A DNA stretch of 64,000 bases from Bacillus sp. BP-3. Lineage in GTDB: Bacteria > Bacillota > Bacilli > Bacillales > Bacillaceae_G. Shown here piece by piece: positions 35,643-44,125 of this stretch. Made by a program: the position numbers and the translations under genes. Position 1 is the stretch's first letter. The number at the start of each line of letters is the position of its first letter. Location of the stretch: the NCBI RefSeq assembly GCF_028401955.1, contig NZ_JAQOTJ010000005.1:220204-284203 (forward strand), given 5' to 3'. Below the pieces are notes generated by a model. It saw only the letters and a list, made by a program, of their open reading frames with translations. It did no database searches and was not told the origin of the DNA.

Positions 35643-37589
35643 CTACTCCCCGCTTACAATCTTAAAATACGAACGAACCGTTAAGAAGTAATAACCAATA
35701 TAAATTATACTGTACACACCGATGCTCATTAATAACGGAATTAAAATTTCAAACGACAATAAGTTTGATAATCCTTTTAGTGCAAATAAGCTATGCAGAA
35801 TGCCAACCACTAATGGAATAGCAAAAATAAAGAAGATTTGTTTTGAAATCGCCTTCTTCATTTCTTGCTTTGTTACTCCAATTTTACGAAGAACAATGTA
35901 GCGATCACGGTCTGCATTTGCTTCCGTTAACTGTTTGAAGTAAATGATAGATCCTGTTGCCAGTAAGAATACAAGCCCTAAGAAAACACCGATGAACATC
36001 ATCATACCCGTTGCTTCCATTCCGCTTTTAAACCCTGTATAGAAATCTCTAAAGACCGGTGCAGCTTCAGACTCTCTTGGCATAATCTTTACTAGCTTCT
36101 TCGTTAATACTTTACTGTCTTTCTCATTTTTCACATTAATATTTTTAACAACTCTTGTTTCAGCTGTCTTTTTCGCTTGCTCGTATACGTCATCTGGCAC
36201 AACAACAACTAATTCCCCTAAATTCGTAACATTAAGACCTTCAGCATCTTTAATTGTTAATGTCTTCGTTTCATTCCCAATAGGAAACACTGCTTTGTTT
36301 CCTTTATATGCTGTACTAAACTCGTGTCCTTCGATATACATACCATCAAATACAAATGCTTCTCTAGCAGTTAAACTTACCGTATCCACATCCATTTTTT
36401 TCGCAATTATATTAAAGGCAGATTGCGACACAAGTTGATATCTTTCTGTCATCATATAATGAGAATTCATACTTATATCTGCTTTTTTGCCTGTAAATTT
36501 CCCTTTCACCGGTACCATTTCAATTTCAAATTGCGCTGTAATCGGGTTGTATTTCTTCTCTTCTGTGAATATTGCATTCACCTTTCGTTCGAAAGTGGCA
36601 TCTTTTTTCTCATAAGAAAAACTATACGGAGCAAGATCCTTCGCCTGAGTAAATGTATTATAATACGTCGTAACAGATGTACCAACAGCCGTTAATGTTA
36701 CCGCGCTCAAAATAGCAATTGTCGCCAAAGATTTTGCATTTCCTTTCATGCGGTATAAAAGCTGAGATGTAGTTACCATATTCATTCCGTTATAAAAGGA
36801 TGATTTATGATTCCTTGCTCTTCTTAAAACAACAACTGTAAAGAACATAAATAATAAATACGTACCAAGTACAGTCGCAAATAAAATATAAAATGCAGTC
36901 ATCATAAAGTCTACATATTTAATAACTTTCGTAAACAGAAGTGATAAGAAATATCCAGAACCAATTAAGAATACAGCGATACATGCGATAATAGTAGATC
37001 CTTTCGGCATTCCTTCCCCTTCACGTTCAGCGCGAAACAGTTCAATCAGTTTAAAGCGATAAATTAAACGATATCCTTGCAGCGATGTATATAAAATAAT
37101 AACAAAGAAAACAACAGTCGTATTCATAATCGCCGCTAGTGGCACCTCAAAATGAACTTGTAAATCGAGTCCCATTAAGTCTACTAATAATTCAAGGAAT
37201 AACTTAGACAGTAAGCTGCCAATTACAATCCCAATTATTAGCGACATTAACCCCATTAACATATTTTCATAAAACAGCATTCTCCCAATTTGGCGTTTAC
37301 GAATGCCGAGTAAAGAATATAAACCAACCTCTTTCTTTCGTTTACGTGTAAAGAAACCATTGGAATAAATAATAAATACCGCTACGAAAATAATAAGCAT
37401 CACGCTAGAAACTTCGAAGGCACCGCTAATTTTCTTTGATCCTTCCGCTGCTTTTTCCATTTGCGTATTATATTGAAGCGATGCAAATGTAAAGTAAATG
37501 ACGATACTAAAAATCATCGACATAAAATATAAAGCATAATCTTTAAGGTTACGCTTTATATTGCGAAGGGCAATACTAGATAACGTCAT
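35643..37589 (-). CDS. BceB-type FtsX permease
   Basis: Membrane subunit of a peptide-antibiotic detoxification ABC system, 648 residues, ten predicted helices, and a large extracellular domain between helices 7 and 8 (about residues 310-510) that senses peptides in this family. FtsX-type fold. Overlaps the ATPase gene by 14 bases. No histidine kinase lies on this side; the kinase pair at 39395-41098 is the nearest candidate partner. Confidence 0.88.
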   Translation of the reverse strand: MTLSSIALRNIKRNLKDYALYFMSMIFSIVIYFTFASLQYNTQMEKAAEGSKKISGAFEVSSVMLIIFVAVFIIYSNGFFTRKRKKEVGLYSLLGIRKRQIGRMLFYENMLMGLMSLIIGIVIGSLLSKLFLELLVDLMGLDLQVHFEVPLAAIMNTTVVFFVIILYTSLQGYRLIYRFKLIELFRAEREGEGMPKGSTIIACIAVFLIGSGYFLSLLFTKVIKYVDFMMTAFYILFATVLGTYLLFMFFTVVVLRRARNHKSSFYNGMNMVTTSQLLYRMKGNAKSLATIAILSAVTLTAVGTSVTTYYNTFTQAKDLAPYSFSYEKKDATFERKVNAIFTEEKKYNPITAQFEIEMVPVKGKFTGKKADISMNSHYMMTERYQLVSQSAFNIIAKKMDVDTVSLTAREAFVFDGMYIEGHEFSTAYKGNKAVFPIGNETKTLTIKDAEGLNVTNLGELVVVVPDDVYEQAKKTAETRVVKNINVKNEKDSKVLTKKLVKIMPRESEAAPVFRDFYTGFKSGMEATGMMMFIGVFLGLVFLLATGSIIYFKQLTEANADRDRYIVLRKIGVTKQEMKKAISKQIFFIFAIPLVVGILHSLFALKGLSNLLSFEILIPLLMSIGVYSIIYIGYYFLTVRSYFKIVSGE

Positions 37590-38346
37590 CTACTGCACCT
37601 CCAGAGATTGTAGACATTACGTCTAATACCCGCCCAAAAAATTGCTTACGCGTTACTTCTCCTCTGTGCAGTTCTTTATATAACTCACCATCTTTAATAA
37701 AAATAACGCGTTTACAATAACTTGCAGCAAACGCATCATGTGTAACCATTAAAATTGTCGATTGATCGTATTCATTTAATGCTTTCAAACTCTCTAATAA
37801 ATCAGTTGCAGACTTAGAATCTAGCGCACCCGTTGGCTCGTCCCCCAAAATCATACTTGGATTTGTAACAATCGCACGAGAAGCTGCACAGCGCTGTTTT
37901 TGCCCACCAGATACTTGGTATGGATATTGCTCTAAAATATGATCAATGCCAAATTTTTTCGCGATTTCAAGAACGCGGCGGTCAATTTCATTTGCCTTAA
38001 CTTTTGATAATGCCAGTGGAAGTGCAATATTTTCTCTCACTGTTAACGTATCTAATAAATTATAATCTTGGAAAATAAATCCCAAATGATCACGACGGAA
38101 CAACGCTAATTTATCATCATTCATTTTCACAATATCATTTCCATCAATTAAAATTTCACCGTTCGTTGCATTATCAATTGTAGAAAGAACATTTAATAAC
38201 GTTGTTTTTCCTGATCCAGACGGCCCCATAATTCCAACGAACTCGCCTTCTTTCACTTGCAAGTTAATGCCTTTTAACGCTTCGTATGTATTTCCACCAG
38301 TATTATATACTTTTCTAATATCCTTAGCTTCTAACACTGTCTTCAT
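37576..38346 (-). CDS. BceA-type ABC ATPase
   Basis: 256 residues, MacB/LolD-like. Walker A is GPSGSGKTT (about 39-47), signature VSGGQKQRCAASRA, Walker B MILGDEPTGALD, H-loop MVTHDAFAAS, and the family end CKRVIFIKDGELY. GAGGGATATAGTA precedes the ATG. First gene of a two-gene operon with the permease. Confidence 0.9.
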   Translation of the reverse strand: MKTVLEAKDIRKVYNTGGNTYEALKGINLQVKEGEFVGIMGPSGSGKTTLLNVLSTIDNATNGEILIDGNDIVKMNDDKLALFRRDHLGFIFQDYNLLDTLTVRENIALPLALSKVKANEIDRRVLEIAKKFGIDHILEQYPYQVSGGQKQRCAASRAIVTNPSMILGDEPTGALDSKSATDLLESLKALNEYDQSTILMVTHDAFAASYCKRVIFIKDGELYKELHRGEVTRKQFFGRVLDVMSTISGGAVDDVI

Positions 38347-38521
38347 TACTATATCCCTCGCTTTATCTTATCTCATCCTTACTGTTGCCACGATTACACT
38401 TCCTTACACAATTAGAATTGTTATATAAGAAACCTTATCTCTATAAAAAATTATATTAGAATTCTTTTCCAAAGTATCTTGTTACTATAACATTCCCAAC
38501 AATAGCGGACTATCTATTTCT

Positions 38522-38549
38522 CTTACATAAACCTTACATTTATGTAAGG
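38522..38549. promoter_or_regulatory. TTACA repeat/palindrome, possible response-regulator site
   Basis: TTACATAAACC repeats as TTACA 11 bases later, and the second copy forms CCTTACATTTATGTAAGG. One helical turn between direct repeats is typical for OmpR-family regulators. It lies about 180 bases upstream of the bceA-like start. Confidence 0.45.
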
Positions 38550-38551
38550 TT

Positions 38552-38590
38552 TAAAAAAGCCACTCTTCCAAATGGAAAAGTGGCTTTTTT
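38552..38590. terminator. Hairpin with A and T runs, bidirectional
   Basis: AAAAAAGCCACTCTTCCA and TGGAAAAGTGGCTTTTTT pair around AA. It may end the SdpI-like transcript, whose stop is about 250 bases away. Confidence 0.75.
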
Positions 38591-38838
38591 CTTTTGGCTT
38601 TTTTCATAAATTTTGTTGTTATTTAAACAAAATATAATAAATAGATTACTAATATAAAATCCATATTATAAACACGTCTCGGTTATAATTATTTTAATAT
38701 AATATTTATGCTATATATTAAGAAAAGCACTATATCAGAACCTTCTTCTTATTTCTTTATTAGTACCCATACAAGTTCTCTACTATTTACACTTTGCAGA
38801 TAATTACATACAAAAACAAGGAAAACTGATTTTTCCGA

Positions 38839-39243
38839 CTATCCTCTCATCTCTTTCTTATAAGCGAGATAAGAATACAGCATTGTGACTACCACACCAC
38901 CAAAAACAACGGTCAGTATAATATATGTTCTCCAAGTAACAGGTGCAAAAATACTTCCACACATAATAATCCCCAAAACGATAAATACTTTTCCGCTAAA
39001 ACGATGGGTTTTGCGCCATACTTCTTCATTGCTTAATGTCCATGGAGTACGAATGCCGATGAAATAGTTTGGTTTACATTGCGGTAAATAGTTTCCTATC
39101 ACTAAAAATAAAATACCAACAAGCAATCCTGAAAAATGATTTATCGGTAAATCATAGCCCAGTCCAGTTGCAATAACATCCATATTTCCAATAAACAATA
39201 CAAAGAGGACACTGTACGTGATCATCGTAAAACTTTTCGACAT
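38839..39243 (-). CDS. SdpI-like membrane protein
   Basis: 134 residues, four helices, with the SdpI signature GNYLPQCKPNYFIGIRTPWT, then VWRKTHRFSGKVF. SdpI gives immunity to the SdpC killing peptide in B. subtilis. This protein lacks the N-terminal DUF1648-like half of full SdpI, and a stop codon directly precedes the ATG. The nearest GAGGG is 21 bases away, so it may be a truncated gene or a naturally short YfhL-type member. Near antimicrobial-peptide defence genes. Confidence 0.7.
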   Translation of the reverse strand: MSKSFTMITYSVLFVLFIGNMDVIATGLGYDLPINHFSGLLVGILFLVIGNYLPQCKPNYFIGIRTPWTLSNEEVWRKTHRFSGKVFIVLGIIMCGSIFAPVTWRTYIILTVVFGGVVVTMLYSYLAYKKEMRG

Positions 39244-39394
39244 TTAAGTCGCTGAAATATTTGATTCCCTCTAAAAGAAAGGAGGTTTTTATGGCGTTTC
39301 TTAAACTTGTATATATAATAAGGATTGACATAATGAAAACGAAGAAAACAAATGTTACACTATATATACACAAAGTTAGAGGAGGCATGTACGT

Positions 39395-40090
39395 ATGTAC
39401 AAGATTTTAATTGTAGAAGACGATCCAAGTATTTCATCTTTGCTGCAATCTCATATTCAAAAATACGGTTACGAGGCAGTTGTTGCAGATAACTTTGATG
39501 ATATTATGGCTTCATTTAATCATACAAAACCACATCTTGTTTTATTGGATGTAAATTTACCGAAGTTTGATGGTTTCTACTGGTGCCGTCAAATTCGCCA
39601 CGAATCCACTTGTCCAATTGTTTTCATTTCTGCTCGCGCTGGTGAAATGGAACAAATTATGGCGATTGAAAGCGGTGCTGATGATTATATTACTAAGCCG
39701 TTTCATTATGATGTTGTAATGGCAAAAATTAAAGGTCAATTACGCCGCATCTACGGTGACTATGCACCGAGTATGACAGAACGCATCGTTGAAGTGGAAG
39801 GATTACAACTATATCCTGAACGACCAGAGCTCCACTATAAAAATGAGCATGTATTGCTCACCAAAAAAGAAGCAATTCTAGCAGAGATGCTTGTTTCTAA
39901 ACATCCGCGCACAGCAAACAGAGAAGATTTGTTATCTGCACTTTGGGATGATGAAAGCTTTGTCGAAGAAAATACATTAAACGTAAATATTACGCGTCTT
40001 CGTAAAAAGTTCACTGAGCTTGGAATTGAAAATGCAATCGAGACTGTACGCGGCTTAGGCTATCGGTTAAACGCAACTTGGAGTGAATAG
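39395..40090 (+). CDS. OmpR-family response regulator (BceR type)
   Basis: 231 residues. Receiver domain with phospho-acceptor Asp52 (VLLDVNLP), acidic pocket EDD near residue 8-10, Lys in TKPF; winged-helix DNA-binding domain from about residue 130 (LTKKEAILAEML, NVNITRLRKK). AGAGGAGG lies ahead of the ATG. Forms an operon with the kinase gene 3 bases downstream. Confidence 0.9.
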   Translation: MYKILIVEDDPSISSLLQSHIQKYGYEAVVADNFDDIMASFNHTKPHLVLLDVNLPKFDGFYWCRQIRHESTCPIVFISARAGEMEQIMAIESGADDYITKPFHYDVVMAKIKGQLRRIYGDYAPSMTERIVEVEGLQLYPERPELHYKNEHVLLTKKEAILAEMLVSKHPRTANREDLLSALWDDESFVEENTLNVNITRLRKKFTELGIENAIETVRGLGYRLNATWSE

Positions 40091-40093
40091 AGA

Positions 40094-41098
40094 ATGAAGT
40101 TATTTTTACGTGATCATATTGGCTATTTTCTTCTTTATATTTTAAACTTTGGTGTTATCTTCGTTTTGTATGATACCGTTGATGGATTTAAAAACAATAA
40201 ATTTTATTTTATTGTGCTAAGTATGTATCTATTCATTTGTTTTCTCACTTATCGCTACGTTCGAAATCGCAGATTATATAACCGACTAAGTGAACTTCCT
40301 GACAAAATAGAAGATGCGTTCATTGAGCGAGCAACTGCCCCTATGCCGCATGGTGTAAATGAGCTTGTTCGTACACAATATCGTCTGTTTCAAAAAGACT
40401 TACAAGCATATGAAGTAAAACAGCAAGAGCATCAACTGTTTATTAACCAATGGGTACATCAAATGAAAACGCCCGTTTCTGTTATGCAACTCATGGTATC
40501 TGAAATGGAAGATGAGCATCTTATTCCGAAATTTAAACAAGAGCTAGAAAAATTAAATCAAGGACTAGATATGGCATTATATATGGCACGGTTAAATAAT
40601 TTCCATGAAGACTTTCATGTAGAAACGATTTCATTAAAAGATGCAGTCACAAAAAATATAAATAGCTTAAAAGAGTTATTTATTCGAAACGGTGTCTTTC
40701 CTGTTTTAGAAGTGCATTCTGATTTGATGGTTACTTCTGATGCAAAGTGGCTAAAATTCATTATTTATCAGTTAATGACAAATGCGGTTCGCTATTCAGG
40801 GGAAAGAGGAAAAAAAGTATTCTTATCTGCTGCTCAAAGCGGGAAAGATATTATTTTAGAAGTGCGCGATGAAGGTGTCGGCATTCCGCAAGAAGATATT
40901 CGCCGTGTATTTGAACCATTTTATACAGGAAAAAATGGTCGAATGTTTGGAGAGTCTACCGGTATGGGCTTATATATTGTGAGTAAAATTTGCTCTTATT
41001 TAGGTCATTCTGTCAAACTAGATTCTGAGGTTGGTAAAGGGACAAGTATCAAAATTATTTTCTATAATGCTGCCCTAAACAAAACAGATAAAGATTAA
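40094..41098 (+). CDS. Intramembrane-sensing histidine kinase (BceS type)
   Basis: 334 residues. Two helices at the N-terminus (about 10-28 and 37-55) with almost no extracellular loop, the BceS arrangement in which the partner permease senses the drug. The H box is WVHQMKTPVS with His122; N box TNAVRYSG, G1 DEGVGIP, G2 STGMGLYI. It probably senses through one of the flanking BceB-type permeases. Confidence 0.9.
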   Translation: MKLFLRDHIGYFLLYILNFGVIFVLYDTVDGFKNNKFYFIVLSMYLFICFLTYRYVRNRRLYNRLSELPDKIEDAFIERATAPMPHGVNELVRTQYRLFQKDLQAYEVKQQEHQLFINQWVHQMKTPVSVMQLMVSEMEDEHLIPKFKQELEKLNQGLDMALYMARLNNFHEDFHVETISLKDAVTKNINSLKELFIRNGVFPVLEVHSDLMVTSDAKWLKFIIYQLMTNAVRYSGERGKKVFLSAAQSGKDIILEVRDEGVGIPQEDIRRVFEPFYTGKNGRMFGESTGMGLYIVSKICSYLGHSVKLDSEVGKGTSIKIIFYNAALNKTDKD

Positions 41099-41117
41099 CT
41101 TATAGAATGCTCTAAAA

Positions 41118-41160
41118 CTCTCATTGCTTAAAGGTTTTAAACAATCAGAGAAAGCCATTT
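41118..41160 (+). terminator. Probable terminator of the two-component operon
   Basis: CTCTCATTGCTTAAA pairs at 13 of 15 positions with TTTAAACAATCAGAG around GGT; GCCATTTTTT follows. It lies 20 bases after the kinase stop. Confidence 0.6.
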
Positions 41161-41168
41161 TTTGATTT

Positions 41169-41213
41169 GCATAGCAGTAACTTATATGTTTAAAAATGAA
41201 AATGGATTTATGA
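41169..41213 (+). repeat. Leader repeat, copy A (before orphan permease)
   Basis: GCATAGCAGTAACTTATATG, then a run and AAAATGAAAATGGAT. Copy B at 43307-43353 precedes an ATPase gene. About 36 of 45 bases agree. A further hairpin (GTGTATGAGG/CCTCATGCAC) at 41218-41245 follows copy A only. Confidence 0.7.
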
Positions 41214-41290
41214 CAAAGTGTATGAGGAACCCTTTCCTCATGCACTTTTGCAACATATAAGAATGATTTTAAGACTGAGAGGATAAAAAT

Positions 41291-43261
41291 ATGACATTTT
41301 GGCAATTTGCATTTAAGAACGTAACACGTAACTCCCGTGCTTATTTTGCCTACTTTTTAAGCAGTTCCTTTTCCATTACAATTTTCTTTTCATTTGCCGT
41401 GTATTTATTTCATCCTCGTTTACAAAATGCTGACACAACTTCCGGTATCGACACCTTAATGGGTGTATCTGAGGCTGTTATTGTATTCTTTTCATTTTTC
41501 TTTTTACTCTATTCTACCGGCACGTTCTTAAAGGTTCGAAAAAAACAATTTGGCGTTTTAACTGTTTTAGGTATATCAAAGAAGCAATTAAAACGACTCA
41601 TTTTTATTGAGAATATGTTAATTGGCATTCTTTCCATTTTTGTTGGCATTCAACTTGGAATTGTATTTTCGCAATTTTTCTTATTAGTTACAGCAAAAAT
41701 TACGCACATGCCCGGATTATATTTATATTTTCCAAAAGGTGCAATTCTGTTAACAACATCAACTTTTCTTGGACTCTTTATCTTCGTATCAGCTTTCACT
41801 CCTGTTTTAATTCGAACGAGAAAAGCTGTACGTCTTTTAAAAGAAGGAAAAATAAATCAAAAGGAAAAGAAACCATCCATCATCATTTCCTTGTTCGGCA
41901 TTTTATGCTTACTGTCTGGATACATGCTAGCAATATGTCCAAAGTACTTTATATCGCTAGGTGATACGATTGGTGTACTATACATTATCTCTAGTATTTT
42001 TGTCATTCCAACACTTGTGACTGTTGGGACATACTTTTTCTTTTCACAAACTAGTTTTCTGCTCATTCATATATTGAAAAGAAGACGGAAATTTTATATG
42101 AAACGAATTAATATGCTGTGGATTTCTGACTTAGCAAGCCGTATTCGTACAAATATTAATATGCTCTTTGTCGTAACGATGTTGTCTACTCTCGCCTTTA
42201 CGATGATTACTTTTATCTATGGATTTGGTAAATTCACAAAGGCACAAATTGTGAAAGATAACCCCTTTCCATTCACTTATCTTTCTTATGATGCCAATCC
42301 AATTGCTTCGCATCATATCGACTGGTTAGAACAGCAGCTAAAAAACGAGAAATTTGAATACAACAAAATAAAAGTAGACTTGTATGGTGTATCATTACAA
42401 AAAGAAACAAATTCTCTCTATGGAGATGAAGTGTATGCATTAAAACAAAGTGATTATAATCAGTTAGCTACTGCACTACACTATAAACAGATTTTCTTGA
42501 AAGATGATGAAACATATATACTACCCGGGTACTCTTATGAATTGATGTTTGGTAAATTGGAACCATCATCCCAAAAACAGCCGATTATCCTTTCGCCAAA
42601 TCCCTTGAAATTACACGTGCAAGGTGTTGGTGATAAAAATGTGATACCCACTGGAATTATTCCAAATGTACTCGTCTTATCCGACAATACGGTACACTCG
42701 CTATCACACACTATGAAACATATGACGTTATACAATTTCCAAGTACAAAATTGGGAAAATACACACACAATCGCAGCTGCATTCATCAAAAAGCTTTACG
42801 CGGACCGCAAACAAATTCATTCTGAAGAACGTTTATATGAAGCTTTTGAAGGAAGCAATACACTATATGAAACGAAACTCCAAAATGCTTCCTTTTTCTT
42901 TATCGGGACGTTCCTTGGTGTTATCTTCTTTATCGGGGCTGGAAGTGTGCTTTACTTCCGGATGTATACGGATTTAACAAATGAACAAGACAAATATATT
43001 ACGATTACAAAAATTGGCTTAACAGAATCAGAAATGAAGCGGTCGGCTACCATTCAGCTTGCTATCTTGTTTTTTGTGCCATATATAATGGCTTCCATCC
43101 ATACGATGTTTGCCGCAAAAATGTGGAAAGGCGTAATAAATCTATCCTTGTTTACTGAGGTTAGCGTTGTCCTGATCATTTTTGGAACAATTGAAATTCT
43201 CTTTTTCCTTTTAATTCGTTCATTATATATGCAAAAGTTGTCCCAGCATATTAAACTATAA
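41291..43261 (+). CDS. BceB-type FtsX permease without adjacent ATPase gene
   Basis: 656 residues, ten predicted helices, large extracellular domain at about residues 310-525. Its start (MTFWQFAFKNVTRNSRAYFA) is nearly identical to the permease at 44122. No ATPase gene precedes it, but the leader repeat found ahead of the ATPase at 43373 is also found ahead of this gene, which suggests a lost ATPase. The ATPase encoded at 43373 may serve both permeases. AGAGGATAAAAAT precedes the ATG. Confidence 0.85.
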   Translation: MTFWQFAFKNVTRNSRAYFAYFLSSSFSITIFFSFAVYLFHPRLQNADTTSGIDTLMGVSEAVIVFFSFFFLLYSTGTFLKVRKKQFGVLTVLGISKKQLKRLIFIENMLIGILSIFVGIQLGIVFSQFFLLVTAKITHMPGLYLYFPKGAILLTTSTFLGLFIFVSAFTPVLIRTRKAVRLLKEGKINQKEKKPSIIISLFGILCLLSGYMLAICPKYFISLGDTIGVLYIISSIFVIPTLVTVGTYFFFSQTSFLLIHILKRRRKFYMKRINMLWISDLASRIRTNINMLFVVTMLSTLAFTMITFIYGFGKFTKAQIVKDNPFPFTYLSYDANPIASHHIDWLEQQLKNEKFEYNKIKVDLYGVSLQKETNSLYGDEVYALKQSDYNQLATALHYKQIFLKDDETYILPGYSYELMFGKLEPSSQKQPIILSPNPLKLHVQGVGDKNVIPTGIIPNVLVLSDNTVHSLSHTMKHMTLYNFQVQNWENTHTIAAAFIKKLYADRKQIHSEERLYEAFEGSNTLYETKLQNASFFFIGTFLGVIFFIGAGSVLYFRMYTDLTNEQDKYITITKIGLTESEMKRSATIQLAILFFVPYIMASIHTMFAAKMWKGVINLSLFTEVSVVLIIFGTIEILFFLLIRSLYMQKLSQHIKL

Positions 43262-43306
43262 ACAGATATATATATATAAATATAAAAAATAAATACCTCT
43301 GTTAAT

Positions 43307-43353
43307 GCATAACAGCGACTTATATGTAAAAAAATGAAAATGGATGTATAGCA
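43307..43353 (+). repeat. Leader repeat, copy B (before ATPase)
   Basis: GCATAACAGCGACTTATATG, then AAAAATGAAAATGGAT, about 20 bases ahead of the ATPase start. See copy A at 41169. Confidence 0.7.
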
Positions 43354-43372
43354 TTAGAAAGGTGATTGATAT

Positions 43373-44125
43373 ATGGAAGAAGTACTGCATATTCAAAATG
43401 TATCGAAAGTTTATGAGGGAAAGGTCCCACATACTGCTTTAAAAAATATTAATTTGCATGTAGATAAAGGGGAATTTGTTGCGATTATGGGCCCGTCAGG
43501 AAGCGGGAAATCAACTTTATTAAATGTTATATCGACCATTGATTCTCCTACAGCAGGAGAAGTCTTTATTAACGGAAAACAGCCTCATACATTTCGCAGT
43601 GAAAAGTTAGCGATCTTTCGTCGGCAAGAATTAGGATTTGTATTTCAAAGCTTTAACTTATTAGATACATTAACAATTGGTGAAAACATCGTGTTGCCTT
43701 TAACATTAGATAATGTCCCACTTTCTGAAATGGATGAAAAATTAGATACCATTTCAAGCAAACTCGATATCGACCATATTTTAAATAAACGAATTTTTGA
43801 AGTTTCCGGAGGACAAGCACAGCGCACAGCGGTGGCCCGTGCAGTTATCCATAAACCTTCGTTACTCCTTGCCGATGAGCCGACAGGAAACTTAGATTCG
43901 AAAGCTGCAATTGATGTGATGGAGTTATTTACAAAGTTAAACAAAGAAGAACAAGCAACAATTTTAACGGTGACACATGATCCATTTGCTGCTAGTTATT
44001 GCAACCGCGTTATTTTTATTAAAGACGGCGAGCTTTATAATGAACTGCACCGCGGCTTATACCGTGAGAAGTTCTATCAAGAAATATTAGATGTATTAGC
44101 ATTGCTGGGAGGAAGACGTGGATGA
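43373..44125 (+). CDS. BceA-type ABC ATPase
   Basis: 250 residues. Walker A GPSGSGKST, signature VSGGQAQRTAVARA, Walker B LLLADEPTGNLD, H-loop TVTHDPFAAS, and the same C-terminal IFIKDGELYNELHRG as its paralogue at 37576. AAAGGTGATTGATAT precedes the ATG. Overlaps the permease gene by ATGA, so translation is coupled. Confidence 0.9.
   Translation: MEEVLHIQNVSKVYEGKVPHTALKNINLHVDKGEFVAIMGPSGSGKSTLLNVISTIDSPTAGEVFINGKQPHTFRSEKLAIFRRQELGFVFQSFNLLDTLTIGENIVLPLTLDNVPLSEMDEKLDTISSKLDIDHILNKRIFEVSGGQAQRTAVARAVIHKPSLLLADEPTGNLDSKAAIDVMELFTKLNKEEQATILTVTHDPFAASYCNRVIFIKDGELYNELHRGLYREKFYQEILDVLALLGGRRG

Larger units (their letters stand above)
38347..38838. other. 492-base spacer between BceA-like and SdpI-like genes
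   Basis: Holds the promoter region of the bceA-like gene, a TTACA repeat with the palindrome CCTTACAT-TT-ATGTAAGG (38531-38548), a strong hairpin with A and T flanks (38552-38590), and then about 240 AT-rich bases in which nothing was recognised. Confidence 0.5.
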
